Positions 1 to 5,841 of a stretch of 8,046 bases of DNA are shown here, piece by piece. Position 1 is the first letter of the stretch. Each line of letters begins with the position of its first letter. The position numbers and the translations under genes are program-made. Source of the stretch: an uncultured bacterium (GTDB lineage: Bacteria > Planctomycetota > UBA1135 > UBA2386). The stretch covers positions 1-8,046 of the forward strand of contig CALKYL010000034.1 in the NCBI GenBank assembly GCA_938003515.1, in the 5' to 3' direction. The notes under the pieces are model-generated. The model was not told the origin of the DNA, ran no database searches, and saw only the letters and a list, made by a program, of their open reading frames with translations.

Positions 1-2
1 TC

Positions 3-1625
3 GCCCAGCCGGTCGGCCGGATCATCGAGCCGATGAAGCCGCAGGGCTCGCGCATGCAGATGCGCTACCTCGAGGACGACTTCTCGCTCAGCTACACCCA
101 GCCGTCCGAGTTCGCGATCGACGTCGAGCAGCTCTACTGGTCGCCGTTCAACGACGAGACGGTGCAGTACGACGTCTTCGACCGCTTCACGATGTCGCTG
201 GCGCACGCTCGCACGCGGCCGGACGAGCGCTGGCTGATCCAGTTCGACACGAGCACGCCCCCGGTGGCGTTCTGCGTGCTGGACTGCGCGTCGATGAACA
301 GCGGTCTGTCGAACGTGTTCGCCGACAACGTGCTCGAGGGCACGTCGCTGACGCCCGTCTTCGCGGACAAGGTCTACACGATCAATCCGAACGAGGCGTT
401 CCGCGACAACGCGAACGTGACCTACGTGCCGTTCCCGCGGTTCGATCGCACCTACACGTGGCGCGACTCGCGCCTCGTGACGGTCGACGCCAACGGCCAG
501 GTCATCGGGCTCGGCGGCGCCCAGAACCCCGGCGCCAGCCCGCCGAACAACGACGCCACGGCGAACATCGACTCGCCCTGGATCAGCAGCGTGCCGGATC
601 CCGAGTTCCTGCAGTTCGGCAGCGGCACCTGGGTCGAGGACCCGGCCGACTTCGTCGGCGTCAGCCGCCGCGACCACGACCCGATCGCGCTGCCGCTGCT
701 CGTCGACATGAAGATGTTCCCGGACAACGCGGCCAACGGCATCGCGCAGGCGACCAACGGCTTCCAGGTCGCGCTGCTCGGTCCGCCGAGCGCCGGGTTC
801 CCGGGCGCGCCGGGCGGCTACTACGACCGCGTCGGCAGCGGATGCGGCGGCGCGTTCCCGCCGTGGCCGCGGCTGCGCGTGCACGCCTCGGGCGGCTTCG
901 ACCTGATCACGGGCGCGCCGATCCTCGTCGACCCGGCGAACACGCTGACCGCGGTCGCGAGCGTCGTCAAGGACGCCGGCCTCGGCTCGCCGCAGACGGC
1001 CCTGTTCACCGCGCCGCCCGGCGACGGCATGCTGCACTGGTCGCGCGCCGACTTCGTGCGCAAGGTTTCGACGGCCACCTTCGGCTTCTTCGACACGCTG
1101 CAGCCGCAGCGCGCCCGCATCGTGCAGAACCAGGCCGTGGTGCCCGAGAACGGGTTCCCCGACTGGCTGTCGGTGAACTCCGCGCTGCGCATCAACGACC
1201 TGGTCGTGCAGCTCGACCCGCCGCAGGCGCGGCAGCCCGCCGGCACCGGGGTCGTCGTCGAAGTGCGCGGCGCCGAGGCGTTCGAGAACTCCACGACGCT
1301 CTACAACCCGACCTACAACCAGGCCGGCCAGATCCCGGACGACACCTTCGACGGCCGCGGCAACCTGCTGAACGCCAACTACGCGTGCGAGGCCTACCGC
1401 TACTCGACCGCGAACGTCGCCGCCGCGCCGCGCGTCGCGGCCGACGGGCTGACGCGCTACGTCACCGAGAACCAGATCAACCTGATCCGGAACCCGGCGA
1501 CGAACCTGCTGCCGCGCTACCTCAACCTGCGCGTCGTGATGACGAACAACGTCAGCGTGGAGCCGGCGCTGTCGCCGTCGCTGCGCAGCATGAGCGTCGG
1601 CTCCCGCCTCGCCAGCACCCAATAG
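3..1625 (+). CDS. Large protein of unknown family, 5' end outside the window (probably exported or surface-located)
   Basis: I do not recognise the family. The frame is open to the left edge of the window. The first in-frame ATG (position 33) has no clear ribosome binding site and is not followed by a signal peptide, so this is more likely the last 540 codons of a longer gene than a complete one. The visible part is mixed beta-rich sequence. It is rich in Asn, Asp, Pro, Gly and aromatic residues, poor in Lys and without membrane segments. It has scattered cysteines (for example in the VLDCAS and GSGCGGAFPPWPR stretches) that could form disulphides. This composition resembles secreted or surface proteins. 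The C-terminal part (LRVVMTNNVSVEP and onward) looks like a terminal beta-sandwich. The next gene encodes a lipoprotein with Ig-like domains, so the missing N-terminal part could also hold a signal peptide and Ig-like modules; that is inference. Codon use is typical throughout and the gene ends in TAG. That it is a real gene is secure; its role is unknown. Confidence 0.85.
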   Translation, partial: AQPVGRIIEPMKPQGSRMQMRYLEDDFSLSYTQPSEFAIDVEQLYWSPFNDETVQYDVFDRFTMSLAHARTRPDERWLIQFDTSTPPVAFCVLDCASMNSGLSNVFADNVLEGTSLTPVFADKVYTINPNEAFRDNANVTYVPFPRFDRTYTWRDSRLVTVDANGQVIGLGGAQNPGASPPNNDATANIDSPWISSVPDPEFLQFGSGTWVEDPADFVGVSRRDHDPIALPLLVDMKMFPDNAANGIAQATNGFQVALLGPPSAGFPGAPGGYYDRVGSGCGGAFPPWPRLRVHASGGFDLITGAPILVDPANTLTAVASVVKDAGLGSPQTALFTAPPGDGMLHWSRADFVRKVSTATFGFFDTLQPQRARIVQNQAVVPENGFPDWLSVNSALRINDLVVQLDPPQARQPAGTGVVVEVRGAEAFENSTTLYNPTYNQAGQIPDDTFDGRGNLLNANYACEAYRYSTANVAAAPRVAADGLTRYVTENQINLIRNPATNLLPRYLNLRVVMTNNVSVEPALSPSLRSMSVGSRLASTQ

Positions 1626-1657
1626 GGGCCGAAGCGCGCGCGGTGTCGCCGCGCTCT

Positions 1658-1673
1658 CGCGCCCGCGGGCGCG
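1658..1673. repeat. Perfect 16-bp GC palindrome
   Basis: The bases cgcgcccgcgggcgcg read identically on both strands. The palindrome lies 33 bp after the stop codon of the first gene and just before a stronger hairpin. It could be part of the transcript 3' end structure or simply chance in GC-rich DNA. A hairpin from it would have almost no loop, so it is not a good terminator by itself. Confidence 0.4.
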
Positions 1674-1681
1674 CACGGCGT

Positions 1682-1715
1682 GCGGGCCGCTCCGAGGGGC
1701 GGCCCGCGGCCGTTT
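1682..1715 (+). terminator. Candidate intrinsic terminator after the first gene
   Basis: The arms gcgggccgc (1682-1690) and gcggcccgc (1699-1707) form a perfect 9-bp GC stem around an 8-base loop. A short ttt (1713-1715) follows a few bases later. The position, 57 bp after the stop codon at 1625 and upstream of the next gene, suits a terminator. The weak T-tract is the main doubt, although short T-tracts are common at terminators in very GC-rich genomes. Confidence 0.5.
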
Positions 1716-1776
1716 CGGGGAGCAATCCGGGCGCGCGCGCCGTTTGCCGTCCGCCGGCCTGCGCGCGCAGGCTACG

Positions 1777-3689
1777 ATGCCGCTCCAGCGCATGCGCAGA
1801 CGCCGTCCACAGCCCGCTCTCTCGCTCGCGATGCTCGCCGCGACCGCGGCGGCGTGCTGGCGGTCGGGGCCCGAGACGGAGCCGCTGCGCGTCGACCGCA
1901 CGTCGCCGGTCCTCGGCGAGCCCGACGCGCCGGTGCTGCTGAACGACGCGCTGACGGTCTACTTCAGCGACTCGATCCTGCCGCTCAGCGTGACGCCGCA
2001 CTCGGTGTCGCTGCTCGACGAGCACGGGCTGCAGGTGCCCGGGTCGCTCGACGTCGGCGAGAACTGGCTCGCGTTCCGCCCGTCGCCGCCGCTCGGGCCG
2101 GAGCTCGACGACGGTTCCTTCCGCCCCGGCGGCCGCTACCGGCTCGTGTTGGCCGGCGATCCGCGGCCGGGCGCGATCCGCGCCAAGGACGGACGCTGGC
2201 TCGACGAGGTCGCCGTGTTCGACGTCTTCGTCGCCGACGTCGACGAGCGCCCGCCGGGGCTGCCCTCGATCCTGCGGCCGCCGCCGAGCGACCTGCCGTT
2301 CGTGCAGCGCTCGTCCGATCTTCCGCTGCAGGTCGCCGCCGACGCGCCGCGGCTGTACCTGCACTTCACGCAGCCGCTCTTGCCGCCGTCGGTGCGCTCC
2401 GACGCCTTCGAGATCCGGCTGCTGAAGGGGCCGATCGAGGAGCTCGTGCCGCGCTCCGTGCGGGTCGTGACCTCGCCCCTGGACGAGCACCCCGGCAGTT
2501 CGGTCGAACTCGACCTCGGCGCCCTGCCGCAGCGCACGGACGGCACCCAGCTGCGGCTCCGCGAAGGCGACCTGCTCAGCGTCGCGCTGCGCGGCGACCG
2601 CGGCCTGTGCGACTACGCCGGGCGCGCGCCGCTGCCCTCGCCGCCCTCGTCCTGGTACGTCGTCGCCGGCGGCAGCCTGCCGTTGTGCGAGTGGCCCGGC
2701 GGCACCGGCGCCTACGGCGACGACGACGGCCTCGCGCCCGGCTTCGAGGTGCACGAGGCCGGCGTGCGGCCGCGCGTGCGCGTCGAGGCCGGCGACGGCC
2801 GTCTCGGTGTGTTCCGCCCGACCCACGACGTCGTGCTCCGCCCCGGCCAGCCGTTCGACGCGGGCGGCGGGCGCCTGGTGGTGAGCGAGGGCGGCGACTT
2901 CCCGTTCCTGGCCATCGACGTCCCGGCCGGCGTGCGCGTGACGGTCGACGCGCAGACGGCACCGGTCCGTCTGCTCGCGTGCGGCGGCGTCCGGGTGGCG
3001 GGCGAGCTCGCGCTGAGCGGACCGGCGCTGCCGCTGCCCGGGGGGCGGCTGAGCACCACGCCGGTGCAGGAGCTCACCGCGCAGGCGCGGGTCGCGATCG
3101 TCGCGGCCGGCGACGTCGCGATCCTCGGTCCCGTGACCTCCGACGCGCCGCCGGACGAGACGCGGTCGCCGCTGTTCCTGGCGACGGCCGGACGGCTCGT
3201 ACTGCGCGGCAGCCTGCCGTTCCAGACCGTGCTGGGCGTCGAGGCCCGGCACGGCGGCGACGGCGCGCGCATCGACGGCCCGCGTGGCCAGAGCCGGGCC
3301 TATGCGGTCTCGTTCCGGCACGGTCCGGCCGACGGCGCCGCGTTCCGGGTCAGCGGCGTCCTGCCGTGGCGCCAGCTGCCGGTCCACGTCGACGCGTGCC
3401 GGCTGCGCGTGTTCGACGCCGAAGGTGACCTCGGGATCGCCTGGCAGGCGGCCCCACCCGACGCGCTGCGCGGCGACCGCCCCGACCTCGGCTCCGGCCG
3501 GGTCGGCCGCTGGCAGGCGACGCGGGACGGCGAGGTCCTGCCGGTCGACTGCGTCGTCTACGGCACCGGCTGGCAGACGAGGTCCTGCCGGTCGGTCCCG
3601 CGGGCTTCGTGCGGCTCCGGCTCGAGGCCCGGGTCGTCGCCGGACAGCCGCTGCCGCGCGTGCGGGAGCTGCGCCTCGTCGAGCCGTAG
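1777..3689 (+). CDS. Putative lipoprotein with SbsA-type Ig-like (Big_5) domains; reading frame broken near the 3' end
   Basis: The protein starts with an Arg-rich n-region, a hydrophobic stretch and TAAAC with the candidate lipid-attachment Cys27, which suggests a lipoprotein anchored in the envelope. Residues about 38-154 look like a bacterial Ig-like domain of the SbsA/Big_5 type (TSP start, LTVYFSDSI, SVTPHSVSL, then GGRYRLVL). Residues 189-298 look like a second, more divergent copy (LYLHFTQPLLPPSV). Residues about 373-480 carry repeated short beta-strand units such as VRLLACGGVRVAGELALSG. Such modules usually serve surface structure or adhesion; no catalytic motif is visible. The natural C-terminus (EVLPVGPAGFVRLRL to VRELRLVEP, stop at 3687-3689) lies in a different frame from the rest. 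The switch coincides with a 17-bp direct repeat at 3531-3594. Removing 47 bp restores one frame of 621 codons; adding one base near 3577 gives 637. The start is uncertain: ATG 1777 has a weak AGG 5 bases upstream, and ATG 1792 would give a more usual signal peptide length. Confidence 0.72.
3531..3594 (+). repeat. 17-bp direct repeat (47 bp apart) at the frameshift site
   Basis: The bases cgaggtcctgccggtcg occur at 3531-3547 and again at 3578-3594. Both copies are preceded by gctggcag (3509-3516 and 3569-3576), 14 bases upstream in the first copy and 1 base upstream in the second. The second copy therefore looks like a duplicate of 3509-3547 with 13 bases lost inside. The first copy also contains the inverted arms ggcagg (3512-3517) and cctgcc (3537-3542). 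The 47-bp offset is not a multiple of three and accounts fully for the frame change in the lipoprotein gene. Confidence 0.85.
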
Positions 3690-3871
3690 ACGCTCCCGCA
3701 CGCGTCCTTGCTGTGTGCTGGAAACGGTCCGGCGATACCGTATGCTCGCGCGCGTCCGGCGGCGGTGTGCGAGCCATGGGTCAGCATGGCGCGCGTGGCC
3801 ACCGGGGCCTCGCCCCGCCGGCACCAGGTCGAATCGAGGGGCCGCGTTCGCGCGGCGGTTTGCGGTAATCC

Positions 3872-4846
3872 ATGGGCACGGCGGTGTTCGAGGTCGGAGC
3901 AGCCTTGCTGGGGGCGTGCGTCGGCTCGTTCCTCAACGTGGTCGTGCACCGACTGCCGCAGGAGGACGCGGCGAAGCGTTCGCTCGGCGGGCGCTCGCGG
4001 TGCCCGCGCTGCGGCGCGCCCATCCGCTGGTTCGACAACGTGCCGGTGCTCGGCTGGCTCGTGCTGCGCGGCCGCGCGCGCTGCTGCGGCGGCGCGATCT
4101 CGCCGCGCTACCCGCTCGTCGAACTCACGACCGCGGCGCTGTTCTTCGCGCTCGCCGTCTGGCCGCCGTTCGGCCCGTTCGTGGCGACGGCGCCCGACGG
4201 CTTCGTCTTCGACGGCGCCGCCGCGATGGCCTTCGCGCTGCACGCGGCGTTCGTCGCGCTGCTCGTGGCGCTGACGTTCATCGACTTCGACACGCAGCTC
4301 CTGCCCGACGCGCTGACCAAGCCCGGCATCGCGCTAGGCGTCGCCGCCGGCCTCTGGCCCGGGCTCGCCGGTCAGCTGTCGAGCGACGCCGACGTGCCGG
4401 TCGCGCTGCGCTCGCTGCTCGCGAGCGTCGCCGGCGTCGTGGCCGGCGGCGGCACGACGTGGCTGGTGCGCGCCGTCGGCACCAGCGTCTTCAAGAAGGA
4501 GGCGATGGGCTTCGGCGACGTCAAGCTGATGGCGATGATCGGCGCGTTCCTCGGCTGGCGGGGCGCGCTGCTGTCGCTGTTCCTCGGCTGCGTCTTCGGC
4601 GCGATCGTCGGCGGCGCGCTCGCGCTGCGCTCGGGCCTCGGCGCGCGCATTCCGTTCGGCCCGTACCTGGCGCTCGGCGCGGTCGTCGCGCTGTTCGCGC
4701 AGGACCCGATCCTGCAGGCGCTGTTCGTCGACTGGCCCGAGTGGCAGCGCGAGAACCCGTCGTCGCAGTGGCTCCTCTTGACGCTCGCCGCGGCGTCGTT
4801 GTTCGCCTTGTTCGTGCTCGTCCGCCGGGGCAGGCGCTCCGGTTGA
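3872..4846 (+). CDS. pilD: Type IV prepilin peptidase / N-methyltransferase (PilD/GspO family)
   Basis: This is an inner-membrane aspartic protease that cuts the leader from type IV prepilins or type II secretion pseudopilins; in the bifunctional family it also methylates the new N-terminus. The 324-residue length is slightly above the usual 250-300. The N-terminal domain has the signature GSFLNVVVHRLP (18-29), CPRC (44-47), WFDNVPVLGWLVLRG (53-67) and ISPRYPLVE (76-84). The protease domain has the two expected catalytic aspartates: Asp138 in FIDFDTQLLPD and Asp216 in GFGDVKL. Several hydrophobic segments fit a multi-pass membrane protein. The second cysteine pair, normally CxxC, is here Cys71-Cys72. 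The start is fixed by an in-frame TAA at 3866-3868, just before ATG 3872; no clear ribosome binding site is visible. The OmpA-like gene follows after 62 bp and may share the transcript. No pilin or secretion gene is visible in the window, so the substrate is unknown. Confidence 0.95.
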   Translation: MGTAVFEVGAALLGACVGSFLNVVVHRLPQEDAAKRSLGGRSRCPRCGAPIRWFDNVPVLGWLVLRGRARCCGGAISPRYPLVELTTAALFFALAVWPPFGPFVATAPDGFVFDGAAAMAFALHAAFVALLVALTFIDFDTQLLPDALTKPGIALGVAAGLWPGLAGQLSSDADVPVALRSLLASVAGVVAGGGTTWLVRAVGTSVFKKEAMGFGDVKLMAMIGAFLGWRGALLSLFLGCVFGAIVGGALALRSGLGARIPFGPYLALGAVVALFAQDPILQALFVDWPEWQRENPSSQWLLLTLAAASLFALFVLVRRGRRSG

Positions 4847-4897
4847 CGGCACCTTCGCACATGCAGTCCGCTCCGCAATCGTCCGTTCGAACTCGAC

Positions 4898-4904
4898 AGG
4901 GAGG
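4898..4904 (+). promoter_or_regulatory. Strong ribosome binding site of the OmpA-like gene
   Basis: The bases agggagg lie 4 bases before ATG 4909 and match the Shine-Dalgarno consensus almost perfectly. This is the best such site in the window. It fixes the start inside a frame that is open far upstream. Confidence 0.8.
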
Positions 4905-4908
4905 CACC

Positions 4909-5553
4909 ATGAAGTTCCGTAGGTCGTTCCTATTCCTCTCGCTGCTCGCCGCCTCGATGGCGACGAGCTGCACGACGCGCTACCAGGAGATGCTGCGCGA
5001 GCGCGACGAGCGCATCCGCGAGCTCAGCGGCGACGTCGCGCGGCTGCGCGGCGAGAACGACGAGCTGCAGCGTCGCCTGACGACCCGGCCCGAGCCGGTC
5101 AACGCGACGGCGCAGCCGGCGGCCCCGCAGAGCCTGCTGAACGAGCTGCAGAACGACATCGGCTCCGACGCCGACGTCAGCTATCGCCGCGGCCGCATCA
5201 GCATCGGGGTCGAGGACTCGGTCACCTTCGACTCGGGCAGCACCGCGCTGAAGAGCTCGGCCCACACCGTGCTGCGCAACGTGGCGTCCGTGCTGCGGTC
5301 GAAGTTCTCGGGCCGGCGCTTCTACGTCGAGGGGCACACCGACACCGACCCGATCAACAAGACCAAGGACAAGTACCGGAGCAACCGGCACCTGTCGATG
5401 GAGCGCGCCGACGCGGTCGCCCGCTACCTGATCCAGCAGGGTGTGCCCGAGTCGGCCATCGTCGTGGTCGGCTACGGGCAGTTCGATCCGCGAGATCCCC
5501 GTAGCAAGGCGCGGAACCGGCGCGTCGAGATCGTCGTCGGCGACGGCCTCTAG
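4909..5553 (+). CDS. OmpA-family lipoprotein with coiled coil (peptidoglycan-associated)
   Basis: The 214-residue protein most likely links the outer membrane to peptidoglycan. Residues 1-21 are a signal peptide (Lys and Arg followed by a hydrophobic stretch) ending in ATSC, with Cys21 the probable lipidation site. Residues about 24-57 are charged and heptad-like (RERDERIRELSGDVARLRG), indicating a short coiled coil. A Pro/Ala-rich linker follows, and residues about 90-212 are an OmpA C-terminal domain: VTFDSGSTALK, VEGHTDTDPI, LSMERADAVARYL, VVGYGQFDPRDP and NRRVEIVV. Asp145 (GHTD) and Arg166 (ERA) match the two residues that bind diaminopimelate in OmpA and Pal. The loop between them is six residues longer than in classical OmpA and starts DPI, as in MotB-like members. 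The start is set by the agggagg site. The frame is open for more than 3 kb upstream, but that stretch crosses the prepilin peptidase out of frame and is not coding. The gene could be called a Pal or OmpA relative; no specific symbol is justified. Confidence 0.93.
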   Translation: MKFRRSFLFLSLLAASMATSCTTRYQEMLRERDERIRELSGDVARLRGENDELQRRLTTRPEPVNATAQPAAPQSLLNELQNDIGSDADVSYRRGRISIGVEDSVTFDSGSTALKSSAHTVLRNVASVLRSKFSGRRFYVEGHTDTDPINKTKDKYRSNRHLSMERADAVARYLIQQGVPESAIVVVGYGQFDPRDPRSKARNRRVEIVVGDGL

Positions 5554-5680
5554 CGCCTCGCGGAGCGCTGCCGACGTCGCGCCGCCGTGCGCGCGCAGCC
5601 GTCGGCCTGCATGCCGGATTCGGTCGCGTCGGTCCTCGACGCGGCGGATCCGGCCGGGTCTTCCAGCGATCCGACCGCAC

Positions 5681-5707
5681 TTCCGCCGCCCGGCGATCCC
5701 GGTATAA
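5681..5707 (+). promoter_or_regulatory. Possible promoter of the EF-G-like gene
   Basis: The bases tataaa (5702-5707) are a good -10 match and the most AT-rich patch in the 288-bp gap (5554-5841). A weak -35-like ttccgc lies at 5681-5686, with a 15-base spacer that is shorter than ideal. Transcription from here would give a leader of about 130 bases. This is a reading of consensus only. Confidence 0.33.
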
Positions 5708-5769
5708 ACGAGGGGTTCCCTGGTGCCGCGGTTCTCCGATCGGCCCTCCGTGAGGCTCCCTGCGGTGTC

Positions 5770-5792
5770 GGGGCCGCCGTTCTCGGCGCCCC
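5770..5792 (+). promoter_or_regulatory. Hairpin in the predicted leader of the EF-G-like gene
   Basis: The bases ggggccgccg (5770-5779) and cggcgcccc (5784-5792) pair over nine base pairs with one bulged C (5774) and a ttct loop. The structure would lie in the leader about 50 bases before the start codon. It is followed at 5794-5803 by the palindrome ggtccggacc. It could affect transcript stability or translation; no T-tract follows, so it is not an obvious terminator. Confidence 0.3.
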
Positions 5793-5831
5793 CGGTCCGG
5801 ACCCCGTCCGCGCCGCGGCGTCCAACCCCTC

Positions 5832-5835
5832 GGAG
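5832..5835 (+). promoter_or_regulatory. Ribosome binding site choosing the EF-G-like start
   Basis: The bases ggag lie 6 bases before ATG 5842. The frame stays open upstream to 5587, but only the protein from 5842 begins like the EF-G family (a short lead, then the IRNLAVIGHGHAGKT P-loop). This site therefore supports the shorter start. Confidence 0.65.
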
Positions 5836-5841
5836 CAACCC

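Noticed and set aside
3708..3746. Promoter-like elements ttgctg and tatgct upstream of the prepilin peptidase
   Set aside because: The spacing is 27 bases to tatgct, or 22 to taccgt, both too long for a normal sigma-70 promoter.
1552..3777. Long - strand frame opposite the lipoprotein gene
   Set aside because: It has shadow composition with no recognisable domain, while the + strand frame has a signal peptide and Ig-like domains.
4843..4848. A ttgacg -35-like element overlapping the prepilin peptidase stop codon
   Set aside because: No acceptable -10 element lies 15-19 bases downstream.
1744..5553. A stop-free frame of about 1270 codons joining the Ig-like lipoprotein to the OmpA-like protein
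   Set aside because: The middle (about 3580-4908) is Arg/Ala/Ser-rich nonsense that crosses the prepilin peptidase gene out of frame. Both ends have their own signals: the true C-terminus in another frame with a stop at 3687, and a strong ribosome binding site before 4909. Lack of stops is expected at this GC content.
5587..5841. N-terminal extension of the EF-G-like protein
   Set aside because: The extension is Pro/Ala/Ser-rich and unlike any EF-G start, and it contains the possible promoter. The ggag site and family alignment support 5842.
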